64,000 bases of DNA from Sphingobacterium thalpophilum (GCF_901482695.1 NZ_LR590484.1:4650001-4714000), one strand, 5' to 3'; positions 1-7,872 are shown, counted from the first letter of the stretch. Program-made: numbers and translations. The notes: a model not told the origin generated them from the letters alone.

Positions 1-2
1 AA

Positions 3-215
3 AAACAGCACCGCTATACGCTACTGCTCTTTTTGGGCTATGCGCTATTGTCCGTTGCCGTACTGTTGAAAGTGTGCTACGATGTAGCGCACTCCGATAA
101 TACCCTAACGATAGAGCATATCGAAAACCCGATTAACGGGCAAAACAAATCCTCGGTTTCTCCGCAGGACAGTATTAACAAAATCTTAAAACGTAAAATG
201 TATGAAAGACAGTGA
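3..215 (+). CDS. traL: Conjugative transposon protein TraL, C-terminal part (5' end outside window)
   Basis: The reading frame is open from the window edge and stops at 213-215. It encodes a hydrophobic segment (LLLFLGYALLSVAVLL, one membrane helix) followed by a short polar tail with the HIENPI region. Small single-helix proteins of this kind (DUF3989, TraL) sit directly upstream of traM in Bacteroides CTn/ICE transfer operons, and here the last 14 bases overlap the traM start at 202, as expected for translational coupling. TraL is thought to be an inner-membrane part of the mating-pair channel. Only about 70 codons are visible, so the assignment rests on position, topology and length. Confidence 0.7.
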   Translation, partial: KQHRYTLLLFLGYALLSVAVLLKVCYDVAHSDNTLTIEHIENPINGQNKSSVSPQDSINKILKRKMYERQ

Positions 216-1527
216 AAACAAAAGGGTAAGTTTTTTGGTCGAAGATGACGACCTAAAAAACGGAATGGATGCACCGCAGGACGGTGCGCAGAACAAAGCC
301 GACAAGCTGAAAAAGCCAATCATTTTTGTCCTCATGGGCGTGGTGTTCCTCGGCTGTATGTATTTAATCTTCAAACCATCCTCCGATAAGAAAACGGTTG
401 AGGATATTGGTCTGAACGATGCCGTACCACAGGCGACCGATGCAGGGCTTCAATCCGATAAGCAAAAGGCTTATGAACAGGAAATGCTCGAACAGAAAAT
501 GCAGGAAAAGCGCAATGCGCTTCTTTCACTATCCGACTATTGGAGCGAGGACAGTACCGCCGATCCGGAAGCGGAGCAACCGGATGAGGACTACGAAGAC
601 GGCTTCGCTTACGGCGGTGGTACACGCAGGAACAGCAACCCTGCTCTGAACAGTTACCGAAGTGCGCAAAGTACGCTGACCTCGTTCTACGACAACAGCG
701 ATTACGAAACGCAGGAACTCCGCAGACAGGTTGAGGAACTGAAAGAGCAACTGGCAGAAAAAGACGTACCGCCTGTAACGACCGTGGAAGACCAACTGGC
801 TTTGATGGAAAAGTCATACGAAATGGCATCCCGTTACCTGCCGTCAACTCCGGCACAGACGGGTAATTCGGACACAACAGCATCGGCAAAGAGTGCCTCG
901 CAAAAAGAACATTTCGTGGCATTCACCCCCGTAAGGAAAAATACGGTTTCCGCATTGTACCGTGAGCCGACCGACAATGCTTTTTTAGAAAACTGGAACG
1001 AAACCCGAAACCGTGGCTTTTATACGGCAGGCGTTTCCCAGCAGGTCATACAACCGAAAAACAGCATAAGGGCTGTGGTGCAGGAAACACAGACCGTGAC
1101 AGGCGAAAGCGGTGTACGCTTGCGTTTGTTGGAAACGGCGCAAACTCCCGTCCGTTCCATTCCGGTAGGAACGGTACTGACGGCTAATGCCAAGTTCCAA
1201 AGTGGCAGGTTGCAGTTAAAGGTAACATCCATCGAATTTGAGGGCAACATTATTCCGGTCGATATAACCGTGTATGATGTGGACGGACAGCAAGGGCTAT
1301 ATGTGCCATATTCCCCCGAAATGAATGCCCTGTCAGAGATTGCCTCCAACATGAGCCAAACGGGAGGAACAAGTATCATGATGACACGCTCGGCAGGGCA
1401 ACAGATGGCAGGTGACCTTTCCCGTGGCGTGGTGCAAGGGGTGTCGGGTTACTTCTCCAAGAAAGTAAGGACACCGAAAGTGACCGTCAAAGCCGGTCAT
1501 CAGCTATTCCTCGTTTCAAAAAATTAA
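202..1527 (+). CDS. traM: Conjugative transposon protein TraM
   Basis: This 441-residue protein has a short cytoplasmic N-terminus, one transmembrane helix at about residues 39-57, a long low-complexity periplasmic part with a coiled coil at about 165-188 (ETQELRRQVEELKEQL), and a conserved C-terminal domain. That domain contains SIMMTRSAGQQMAGDL and ends in KAGHQLFLVSKN, which is typical of Bacteroides TraM. The architecture is VirB10-like: an inner-membrane anchored scaffold reaching toward the outer-membrane ring of the mating channel. It overlaps traL by 14 bases and is followed by traN after about 100 bases that hold a stem-loop. Family assignment is secure; the VirB10 comparison is inference from topology. 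Confidence 0.93.
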   Translation: MKDSENKRVSFLVEDDDLKNGMDAPQDGAQNKADKLKKPIIFVLMGVVFLGCMYLIFKPSSDKKTVEDIGLNDAVPQATDAGLQSDKQKAYEQEMLEQKMQEKRNALLSLSDYWSEDSTADPEAEQPDEDYEDGFAYGGGTRRNSNPALNSYRSAQSTLTSFYDNSDYETQELRRQVEELKEQLAEKDVPPVTTVEDQLALMEKSYEMASRYLPSTPAQTGNSDTTASAKSASQKEHFVAFTPVRKNTVSALYREPTDNAFLENWNETRNRGFYTAGVSQQVIQPKNSIRAVVQETQTVTGESGVRLRLLETAQTPVRSIPVGTVLTANAKFQSGRLQLKVTSIEFEGNIIPVDITVYDVDGQQGLYVPYSPEMNALSEIASNMSQTGGTSIMMTRSAGQQMAGDLSRGVVQGVSGYFSKKVRTPKVTVKAGHQLFLVSKN

Positions 1528-1555
1528 TGTTCAACTAAAATCAAAAAGAAAATGA

Positions 1556-1595
1556 AATGTCCATGTTTCCGAAAAGACAAATACACATGGACATT
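1556..1595 (+). other. Stem-loop between traM and traN
   Basis: AATGTCCATGT at 1556-1566 is repeated as its perfect complement at 1585-1595, giving an 11-bp stem with an 18-base loop in the only sizeable gap of the tra operon. No T-run follows, so it is not a standard terminator. It may be an mRNA processing or stability element that sets the traM/traN expression ratio. Confidence 0.6.
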
Positions 1596-1628
1596 CCATA
1601 TCTCCATTAAAAATCAAATAATATCTAT

Positions 1629-2531
1629 ATGAACGCAATATTTAAAAGCCTCATGGCAATGGTCTGTTTAACGGTCTTCATCACAGGTGCAAATGCACAG
1701 CAAATTGCATCCAGTACAACAAAATTGAGCATGGGCAAGGTTGACCCTTACGAAATGCAGGTGACGTACAGCAAAACCTCGCACCTCATATTCCCGTCCG
1801 CTATCCGCTACGTGGATTTGGGCAGTGAGTACCTTATCGCAGGCAAAGCCGAGGATGCGGGAAACGTACTGCGCATCAAGGCAAGCGTAAGGGATTTTGA
1901 CGAGGAAACCAATTTTTCGGTCATTACGGACGATGGTCGGTTTTACAATTTCAACGTCTATTACAGCCCTTATCCGCTGGCGTTGAATTATGATTTGCTG
2001 GTCATGCAAAAGGCATCGGACAGGGAAAACGGCAACGATGTTCTGTTTGAGGAATTGGGGGGCAATTCGCCGTCACTGGCAGGCTTGCTCATGGAAACGA
2101 TTTACAAAAAGAATAAACGGATTGTAAAGCATATCGGGGCAAAAAGCTACGGCATACAATTCCTGCTAAAAGGTATTTACGTCCATAACGGAAAATTCTA
2201 TTTCCATACGGAACTGCGCAACAAAAGTAATGTGCCGTTCAACATTGACTTTGTGAGTTTCAAGATCGTGGACAAGAAAGTCGCCAAGCGTACCGTGGTG
2301 CAGGAAAAGGCAATGAACCCGTTGCGTATGTACAAAACGCTCGGTGAAATAACGAGCAACACCACCGACCAAAACGTGTTCCTGCTTGACCAGTTTACCA
2401 TCACGGATGACAAGGTTTTGGTTATCGAAATTTTTGAAAAGAACGGGGGCAGACAACAGGTATTGCAGGTGGAAAATTCAGACATCGTACACGCCAAGCT
2501 GGTAAGCGATATGCACCTAAAGATTAATTAA
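1629..2531 (+). CDS. traN: Conjugative transposon protein TraN
   Basis: A 300-residue secreted protein with a clear signal peptide (residues 1-23, ending GANA before QQ). The rest is beta-rich and matches the TraN/DUF4138 family of Bacteroides conjugative elements, recognised from the KLSMGKVDPYEMQVTYSKTSHLIFP start and the GIYVHNGKFYFHTELRNKSN region. TraN is the presumed VirB9-like partner of TraM in the periplasmic or outer-membrane ring of the transfer channel. It lies in order traM-traN-traO with traO starting 17 bases later. Confidence 0.93.
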   Translation: MNAIFKSLMAMVCLTVFITGANAQQIASSTTKLSMGKVDPYEMQVTYSKTSHLIFPSAIRYVDLGSEYLIAGKAEDAGNVLRIKASVRDFDEETNFSVITDDGRFYNFNVYYSPYPLALNYDLLVMQKASDRENGNDVLFEELGGNSPSLAGLLMETIYKKNKRIVKHIGAKSYGIQFLLKGIYVHNGKFYFHTELRNKSNVPFNIDFVSFKIVDKKVAKRTVVQEKAMNPLRMYKTLGEITSNTTDQNVFLLDQFTITDDKVLVIEIFEKNGGRQQVLQVENSDIVHAKLVSDMHLKIN

Positions 2532-2548
2532 CCCAAAAAGAACGAACA

Positions 2549-3106
2549 ATGATGAGATACATTTTTGCCGTGGTGCTTGCCATGCTAAGTATGACGGCAG
2601 TACAGGCACAGCGGATGCTCCCCAAACAAAAGGGATTGGAAATAAACGCAGGTATGCTGTCCAAAGAAATAAGCGACAATTACTATCTGAATTTGACATT
2701 GACCGTGAACAGAAAGAACGGCAATTACTGGATATGGGGTGCGGAGTACACCCATCAGTTTTCCGGTTACAGGGATGTACAGATACCGCTTGAAACCTAT
2801 ACGGGCGAGGTGGGTTACAGTCTTCAGCTATTGGGCGATGCAAGAAAGACCGTCACGCTGAATGCAGGGCTTACAGCCGTGGCAGGTTATGAAACCATCA
2901 ACCGGAGCGAAGCCATGCTACCGGATGGCTCGACCATCCTCGACAAAGACAATTTCGTTTACGGCACAGGCGGACGGCTCACGCTCGAAACGTACCTGTC
3001 CGACCGCTTTGTCCTGCTCCTGCAAGGGCGGACAAAAGTATTATGGGGTACGGATTTGAAACAGTTCCGTCCATCGGCAGGGATTGGACTAAGGTTTAAC
3101 TTTTAA
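2549..3106 (+). CDS. traO: Conjugal transfer protein TraO
   Basis: A 185-residue protein with a signal peptide (residues 1-20, ending VQA before QRM). Alternating hydrophobic strands and a C-terminal phenylalanine (LRFNF) are typical of small outer-membrane beta-barrels. Size, signal peptide and position after traN fit the TraO family of Bacteroides-type ICEs, probably an outer-membrane part of the mating apparatus. Two ATG codons lie in tandem at the start; the first is used here. Confidence 0.88.
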   Translation: MMRYIFAVVLAMLSMTAVQAQRMLPKQKGLEINAGMLSKEISDNYYLNLTLTVNRKNGNYWIWGAEYTHQFSGYRDVQIPLETYTGEVGYSLQLLGDARKTVTLNAGLTAVAGYETINRSEAMLPDGSTILDKDNFVYGTGGRLTLETYLSDRFVLLLQGRTKVLWGTDLKQFRPSAGIGLRFNF

Positions 3107-3115
3107 AATTGATTT

Positions 3116-3565
3116 ATGATGAAAATATTAATCAGGAAGTACGGGCTACATTTGCAGGCAATGTTCATGCTCTTGGCGATGTTGGTCTGCGCCGTGGTGC
3201 TGACCTCGTGTGAAAAAGACGAACTTGATATACAACAGAATTACCCTTTTGAGGTACAGGTGATGCCTGTACCCAAAGAGGTAACGAACGGACAGACCGT
3301 TGAAATACGGATTACCATTCAACGGTCGGGCAATTTCAATGATGCGAAATACTACATCCGCTATTTCCAGTTTGACGGACAGGGAACATTGCGGTATTAC
3401 AACGAACCGCCTTATATGCCCAATGATGTGTACCTGTTGCCACAGACAAAGTTTAGGCTGTATTACACTTCGCAATCCACCGTATCACAGTCGTTGGATA
3501 TTTGGATTTTGGACAACTTCGGGAATGAAAAACAAATAAGTTTCCAGTTTAACAGTCGTGATTAA
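3116..3565 (+). CDS. traQ: TraQ-type lipoprotein (DUF3872)
   Basis: 149 residues with a lipoprotein signal (hydrophobic stretch then LTSC, lipidated Cys about residue 32) and a single beta-sandwich-like domain (FEVQVMPVPKEVTNGQTVEIRITI). This matches the DUF3872/TraQ family found at the end of Bacteroides tra operons. The traP (CHC2 primase) gene that lies between traO and traQ in CTnDOT-like elements is absent here: traO and traQ are 9 bases apart. A terminator follows, so this closes the tra transcript. Confidence 0.85.
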   Translation: MMKILIRKYGLHLQAMFMLLAMLVCAVVLTSCEKDELDIQQNYPFEVQVMPVPKEVTNGQTVEIRITIQRSGNFNDAKYYIRYFQFDGQGTLRYYNEPPYMPNDVYLLPQTKFRLYYTSQSTVSQSLDIWILDNFGNEKQISFQFNSRD

Positions 3566-3572
3566 AAACAGA

Positions 3573-3601
3573 AAATCTCGTCCAATGTGGCGGGATTTTT
3601 T
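3573..3601 (+). terminator. Terminator of the tra operon
   Basis: AAATCTCG (3573-3580) pairs with CGGGATTT (3591-3598), with one G-U pair, and runs into a T-run, 8 bases after the traQ stop codon. Confidence 0.7.
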
Positions 3602-3686
3602 GATTAAACGGTGTTCTATTTTTTCTTGTAGAGCAAAACGAATACATTTTGTAAATTTAGAGATTGAAATATAGGCGTTTATCATT

Positions 3687-3962
3687 ATGGGAGCTTCACT
3701 GGTTTTAGGCATAATAGCATTGGTTTTGGGTTTAGGTCTGCGGTACTGGATTAACCGTAGGAAGTTTTACAGGCGTAGCCCGACAGGAGCGGAAGGCTTT
3801 TCATCTTATGAAAAATCCGTTATTATTAAAACTTCTGAACGTTTGGGCAAATGGATAGCTTATGCTTTGATTATATTCGGTGTGCTTTTCCTGTGGAGTT
3901 ATTCAAGACAGAAAAAGGCACAAGAAAAGGCATCCCAAAATACGGAGATACATAAACCGTAA
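3687..3962 (+). CDS. Small two-helix membrane protein, unknown function
   Basis: 91 residues with two hydrophobic helices (about residues 3-20 and 56-72) separated by a basic loop (NRRKFYRR) and ending in a charged tail. I do not recognise a named family; small membrane proteins of this sort are common next to tra genes in Bacteroidota ICEs. It starts at ATG 3687, about 85 bases after the tra terminator, so it probably has its own promoter. A role in entry exclusion or in the mating apparatus is possible but nothing in the sequence proves it. Confidence 0.6.
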   Translation: MGASLVLGIIALVLGLGLRYWINRRKFYRRSPTGAEGFSSYEKSVIIKTSERLGKWIAYALIIFGVLFLWSYSRQKKAQEKASQNTEIHKP

Positions 3963-3993
3963 AGCATCCTTTACTTTAATAAATTTCTAATAA

Positions 3994-5337
3994 GTGGCAA
4001 GCCTAATAAAAAACACTAATAAATTGAAAAATAAAATTCAAACTATTGTATATGATTTTTTCGTGAACTCTTCGGACTTCAACGGAATTCCACTACGGAA
4101 TATTTCCCAAAAGCTTAATATAGAATATGAAGCCTCAATAGACTTAATAAAAGAACTTGTTATTGAAGATATCGTTTCAATTCAGTCAAGCACCAATCCT
4201 CATATTATAGGTTTTCAGCATTATCCAATTGAGAGCCAGTTAAGTATTTTGGAAGAAGCAAAAAAAATTAAAGAAGTTATTCATTCATTTGGTGATTTCA
4301 AAATTTCATCTGAGAATACAGAATTCCCCATTTGTCTCTATCCAAGTAAAATTTTCCTTAGCAAGAATAGAACTTTAGCTGAATTTGGTAACGCTTGTTA
4401 TACGCAACAGCTTGCACTCGGAGAACCTCATTTAAAACCAATTTTTTTTGAAATAGAAGTATTGGATAGGTATTCTAATGACCCTCGGTTTGATTTCAAG
4501 TTTGAAGATTATTCTGGACGTATTTCTTGCAGATATGATGAAAATGAAAAGCCAATTGTAAGGGATGAGGACGACATCTTTCTAAAAACATTTGGATTAG
4601 GTTTCGATGAAAATGGAAACAGGTTGGCGGTAGTTTACTTAAGATACCTAAAGGATTTAACCGCCGAGCATCAAATCTATTGGAAAAGCAGAGAGAAATC
4701 AGGTAACTGTAAAATGCTTGAAGAATATCATCAGAATACAATTCAAGGCAACTGGTCATCTTCTTATTCTATTTTTTCTGGCTTCATTGGAGAACAAAAA
4801 TGCATAAACGACCTAACTGAATTGATTTTTTCCAAGGCTCTATTTAGAAAAACATTTGAAGAAGAGAATAGACCAAAGGAATTCACGTTTTTCTTTACAC
4901 CAACTTTGAAAAATTATAATGATTTCATATTGCTACTTGATAAAATGATTTCAGAAAACATCAATAAAGATTTTTTCGAGAGGAAGGTTGAACTATTTGA
5001 ATACAAAGACTTAGGAAATGGCTTGGTAGAAAAGCAGTCTAAAGGTACACTACAAATTTTCGAAGAATGGCTAACTTCAGTTTTTAACGTAGAGGGAGAC
5101 GGTACAATCAGTGAACTTTTTAAACCGTTAAAGAAAATACGAAGAGAAAGACAAAATCCGGCTCATAGAATTAGTGAAAACCAATATGATTTGAAGTTTA
5201 CTGATAAACAAAAACAAATTATAAGTGATGCTTATTCAGTGTTTAGAAATTTAAGAAATATATTCCATCAACATCCCAAAGCGAAGAGCTTTGAAATTCC
5301 GAATTGGTTGGAAAATGGTAAAATCAAAACTTTCTAA
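3994..5337 (+). CDS. Hypothetical ICE cargo protein with N-terminal winged-helix and C-terminal HEPN-like motifs
   Basis: 447 residues, clearly more AT-rich than the tra genes beside it, which suggests separately acquired cargo. The N-terminus (about residues 12-65) looks like a winged helix: a helix, then GIPLRNISQKLNIEYEASID as a helix-turn-helix, then a strand pair. The C-terminus holds two arginine/histidine motifs, RQNPAH (386-391) and RNLRNIFH (418-425). The second fits the R-N-x(3-5)-H signature of HEPN ribonuclease domains, which are frequent in phage-defence and toxin systems. I cannot name the family. The GTG at 3994 is the only plausible start and has no strong ribosome site. Function as an abortive-infection RNase is inference. 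Confidence 0.65.
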   Translation: MASLIKNTNKLKNKIQTIVYDFFVNSSDFNGIPLRNISQKLNIEYEASIDLIKELVIEDIVSIQSSTNPHIIGFQHYPIESQLSILEEAKKIKEVIHSFGDFKISSENTEFPICLYPSKIFLSKNRTLAEFGNACYTQQLALGEPHLKPIFFEIEVLDRYSNDPRFDFKFEDYSGRISCRYDENEKPIVRDEDDIFLKTFGLGFDENGNRLAVVYLRYLKDLTAEHQIYWKSREKSGNCKMLEEYHQNTIQGNWSSSYSIFSGFIGEQKCINDLTELIFSKALFRKTFEEENRPKEFTFFFTPTLKNYNDFILLLDKMISENINKDFFERKVELFEYKDLGNGLVEKQSKGTLQIFEEWLTSVFNVEGDGTISELFKPLKKIRRERQNPAHRISENQYDLKFTDKQKQIISDAYSVFRNLRNIFHQHPKAKSFEIPNWLENGKIKTF

Positions 5338-5369
5338 TGAGAGTCACACTGCAAATTATGCATATTACG

Positions 5370-5401
5370 TTTGTTGAACCTTTTTGGCTTCACTATATTT
5401 G
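5370..5401 (+). promoter_or_regulatory. Bacteroidota-type promoter upstream of the nested hairpin
   Basis: TTTG at 5370-5373 and TATATTTG at 5394-5401 match the -33 (TTTG) and -7 (TAnnTTTG) elements with a 20-base spacer, inside the known 17-23 range. Transcription would begin near 5407 and run into the inverted repeats. Confidence 0.65.
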
Positions 5402-5406
5402 TATCT

Positions 5407-5586
5407 GAAAATATAAAAATCTTAAAGTGTTGTTACTTTAAGTCTCGATACTGAAAACTGGTAATTTTTAAGACAACGAGACGATAAGTAGGAATGCTCA
5501 CGCCATAGGCGTGGGTGCTCGCTTATTCGTTGTCAGGCATACCAGTGCCCCAGTATCGGTAAGTGTAGTTGCCTGCGCTTTTTTTT
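5407..5586 (+). ncRNA. Candidate structured RNA or leader with large nested hairpin
   Basis: Downstream of the promoter lie a perfect stem-loop (CTTAAAGT 5421-5428 with ACTTTAAG 5435-5442) and a large nested hairpin: 5446-5453 with 5551-5558, 5457-5463 with 5540-5546, 5473-5479 with 5527-5533, 5484-5488 with 5522-5526, and CACGCC 5499-5504 with GGCGTG 5508-5513 at the tip. All pairs are in nested order. Eight T residues at 5579-5586 could end a transcript of about 180 nt. It could equally be an attenuating leader of the receiver-like gene at 5608. No known RNA family was recognised. Confidence 0.5.
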
Positions 5587-5607
5587 AATGCAGGAACTCC
5601 ATACAAA

Positions 5608-6009
5608 ATGAAAAACTACGTCAATATGGAGACTAAGAACATAAGCCGAATTACCACAGCATTTATCAATGATAAAAGTCCAGTGATGGATTTAATACAT
5701 GATGACCTCGTTGCTTCGGGGGTAGATGTTGTCTTTCGCTCTGATAACGTTGTGGATGGGATAAATCAACTGTCAGCATTAAAATCGTTACCCAATATCT
5801 GCATCATCGATCTTGATTTTTCTGATAAAGGCATCATGAAGCATTTACGGGAATTAAGAAGTCAATACCCTAAATTGAAGCTAATTGCCCATACTGATAT
5901 GGATGAAGAAAAAATTATCAGAGAACTTGCGGAGCTTGGCTTTTCAAAATATCTGCTGATTGGCAATGACATGAAAAAAGCCATTGACGGGGTGGTCAAT
6001 GGTAGTTAG
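5608..6009 (+). CDS. Stand-alone receiver-like (REC) domain protein
   Basis: 133 residues with no output domain. The pattern is that of a response-regulator receiver: acidic Asp22 after the first strand, Asp68/Asp70 at the end of strand 3 (CIIDLDF), Thr96 after strand 4 (LIAHTD), and GFSKYLLIG at strand 5. The conserved phosphorylation-linked lysine expected after the GYL-type motif appears replaced by Ile118, so normal phospho-signalling is doubtful. The ATG at 5608 is preferred (AGGA 13-16 bases upstream); ATG 5626 or a TTG at 5569 inside the hairpin tail are alternatives. No histidine kinase is nearby. It is convergent with the DUF6236-like gene. Confidence 0.65.
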   Translation: MKNYVNMETKNISRITTAFINDKSPVMDLIHDDLVASGVDVVFRSDNVVDGINQLSALKSLPNICIIDLDFSDKGIMKHLRELRSQYPKLKLIAHTDMDEEKIIRELAELGFSKYLLIGNDMKKAIDGVVNGS

Positions 6010-6036
6010 ATGAATGCTTCATACTTAATATTTGTC

Positions 6037-7020
6037 TTATTTTAAATGATGGAGTCTTGCTAAATATTTTTTACATATTCTTTCATCTCGTTTATCATAA
6101 AGTGATTTGCGGATACCATAATATCCTCCACCAATAATACTTAAACTTCCAAAAACTTCTTTTATATATTCTTGATTTAAAGCTTCTGAATTATGGGCTA
6201 AAGTGTAAAATGCAAGAGGTATGGTGGCGATATCAATCCCAAGTCTTATGATTTCTCTTGCTATTTCATTGAACGTATAATTGTAGTTGTCGATAAATTG
6301 CTGTTCTGAAATTCCGTTCCCAATTGAATTTTCAATTATGTCTATTTGGGAGTTAAAACTCCCAATTAAATTTCTATTCCTATTTCTAAATTCTATCAAA
6401 GTGTCAAATGGTATGTTGCCAATATTTTTAGGAATTTGCAGTTTAATTATTCCACGAATAAACTTATCACGGACATTGGTATTGGTTGACTTTATTTGGG
6501 CATAACTTGTATATTTATCGTATTCTAAATTGTCTGTAATAATACTACCATTTCTTTCAAATGCAATTGCTTTTGCGAGATGTGTCATATATAAGAAAGC
6601 AAGGCTTCTTGGTAATACAATACCATCGGCATTTCTTCGTCCAATCTTTTCGCCTTCACAAAATTCAACCCAAGAATTTGAAAATTTTTCTCCATAAATT
6701 TGGTAGTCCCAAGTATTTGGATTTTTCCAATCTCTAAAAATATTAACTCTGTTAAAAAGGAAGCTTGATTCGTAAGTTCTCTTTATAATTCTTTCAGCTT
6801 CGGAAATGGCTTTCAATGAAGCTTGTTCACCTTGATAGTACTCTGGAGAGAAAAAGTCCACCAAATCCGTTTCATTTTGAAGCTTCCGATAGTCGTTACT
6901 AATCAAATGTTGTCGGTTATATGGTATAATACTTTCGAACTTATCTAAATATAAAATTGAGAATTTTAACCATTCATTTTCAGGAGGTTCAAAATTTGGA
7001 TAGTAGATGTATTTTTTCAT
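6037..7020 (-). CDS. DUF6236-like hypothetical protein (ICE cargo)
   Basis: 327 residues, AT-rich. The N-terminus (YYPNFEPPENEWLKFSILYLDKFESIIP) matches the start that characterises DUF6236 proteins: a short strand then a WLK..LLYWDK-like helix. The rest is mostly helical, with a weakly hydrophobic segment near residues 262-300 (GIDIATIPLAFYTLA, then IIGGGYYGI). The family has no established function and is often on mobile elements. It stands alone, facing the receiver-like gene, with its own presumed promoter in the 7021-7100 AT-rich stretch. The family call comes from memory of the motif, so it is moderate. Confidence 0.6.
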   Translation of the reverse strand: MKKYIYYPNFEPPENEWLKFSILYLDKFESIIPYNRQHLISNDYRKLQNETDLVDFFSPEYYQGEQASLKAISEAERIIKRTYESSFLFNRVNIFRDWKNPNTWDYQIYGEKFSNSWVEFCEGEKIGRRNADGIVLPRSLAFLYMTHLAKAIAFERNGSIITDNLEYDKYTSYAQIKSTNTNVRDKFIRGIIKLQIPKNIGNIPFDTLIEFRNRNRNLIGSFNSQIDIIENSIGNGISEQQFIDNYNYTFNEIAREIIRLGIDIATIPLAFYTLAHNSEALNQEYIKEVFGSLSIIGGGYYGIRKSLYDKRDERICKKYLARLHHLK

Positions 7021-7251
7021 TATTATTGCGTTTATCTGGTTGTAGTAACAAATTTAAAGAATAAAAAGCTTTCATTATCAGCAATTAATGTAAAAGTTAA
7101 TCAACTACAATCTTTGGTTTCTTTGCTACTTTCTTTTTCGTCTCAACTCACGAAAGAAAGTAGTCTAATCCGAATGTAACCTATTTGAAAAATGCAGGTG
7201 TGAGGAATGATGAGGCGGAGGCATTTTACAAAGGGTTTTTCCGCTTTCCGC

Positions 7252-7291
7252 AAAAAGACGGTCCCGACCACCGAAAGGATCTGTCTTTTTT
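7252..7291. terminator. Weak hairpin with flanking A- and T-runs
   Basis: AAAAAGAC (7252-7259) pairs with GTCTTTTT (7283-7290) around a 23-base loop. It lies in the 318-base gap between the DUF6236-like gene and ardA, where I see no gene, and may act as a backup terminator. Confidence 0.35.
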
Positions 7292-7305
7292 CCTACCGGA
7301 TTTAA

Positions 7306-7332
7306 TAAAAATGGGAACGGCGCACCGTTCCC
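7306..7332 (-). terminator. Terminator of ardA
   Basis: GGGAACGG (7313-7320) pairs with CCGTTCCC (7325-7332) around a four-base loop. On the minus strand it is followed by ATTTTTATT, 7 bases after the ardA stop codon. Confidence 0.75.
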
Positions 7333-7338
7333 GAAAAT

Positions 7339-7872
7339 TCAAGAATTATAAAATACATGACCGCTATCACTCCAATAGTCACCGCTAAACAGGTCACGGG
7401 CATAAGCCTCATAATCGAAGTACGTTTTTGCAAATTCGGGCAAGTCCATTTGCTCTACCTGTTCATAGGCAAAATCTTCCTCGTCCTTGTATTCGCCGAT
7501 ATAGTCATCGTCAAAGTTGCTTATTAGGTCGTTTATATTCTCCTCGGACAGCTTACGGTGTCCGTTGTCGCACCATATTAGGAATGCCTCTTTTCGGGCG
7601 TCGTCCATATCTTCCAAAGCCTCCAAAATCTCAAATATGCTATCGCTTATCCAACATTCGCCGATTAATCCATTTGGGATATTTTCGTAGTCTTGGAACA
7701 TAAATTCGGGGTCTTCCTCGTCATCGTGTAGCTCCCTGCAAGCGGTGTAAAACTCTTCCTTGTTCGCATAATCGGATAGCTTTAGCCATTCTCCGAAGAT
7801 TGAACCGTCATTATATTTTGCGTATGTGCCGACATATACCCTTGCTTCCGATGTGTTTATTTGATGTGTCAT
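7339..7872 (-). CDS. ardA: Antirestriction protein ArdA
   Basis: A 177-residue, very acidic protein (long Asp/Glu-rich stretches, e.g. FDDDYIGEYKDEEDFAYEQ) beginning with ARVYVGTYAKYNDGSIFGEWLKLSDY, which is the characteristic ArdA opening. ArdA is a DNA mimic that binds and blocks type I restriction enzymes, protecting an incoming conjugative element while it is being established. The start at 7872 (MTHQ) gives the normal family length; an upstream in-frame ATG at 7980 would add 36 unrelated residues. It is a single-gene unit with its own terminator and a large hairpin about 180-260 bases upstream. Confidence 0.92.
   Translation of the reverse strand: MTHQINTSEARVYVGTYAKYNDGSIFGEWLKLSDYANKEEFYTACRELHDDEEDPEFMFQDYENIPNGLIGECWISDSIFEILEALEDMDDARKEAFLIWCDNGHRKLSEENINDLISNFDDDYIGEYKDEEDFAYEQVEQMDLPEFAKTYFDYEAYARDLFSGDYWSDSGHVFYNS

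Noticed and set aside
371..922. Minus-strand 183-codon ORF inside traM
   Set aside because: It lies wholly antisense to the well-supported traM frame and encodes no recognisable domain; likewise the many other antisense frames across gyrA, sbcC and the RND genes.
7185..7388. Plus-strand ORF of 67 codons opposite the ardA 3' end
   Set aside because: It runs through the ardA terminator hairpin and into ardA antisense, with no family resemblance.
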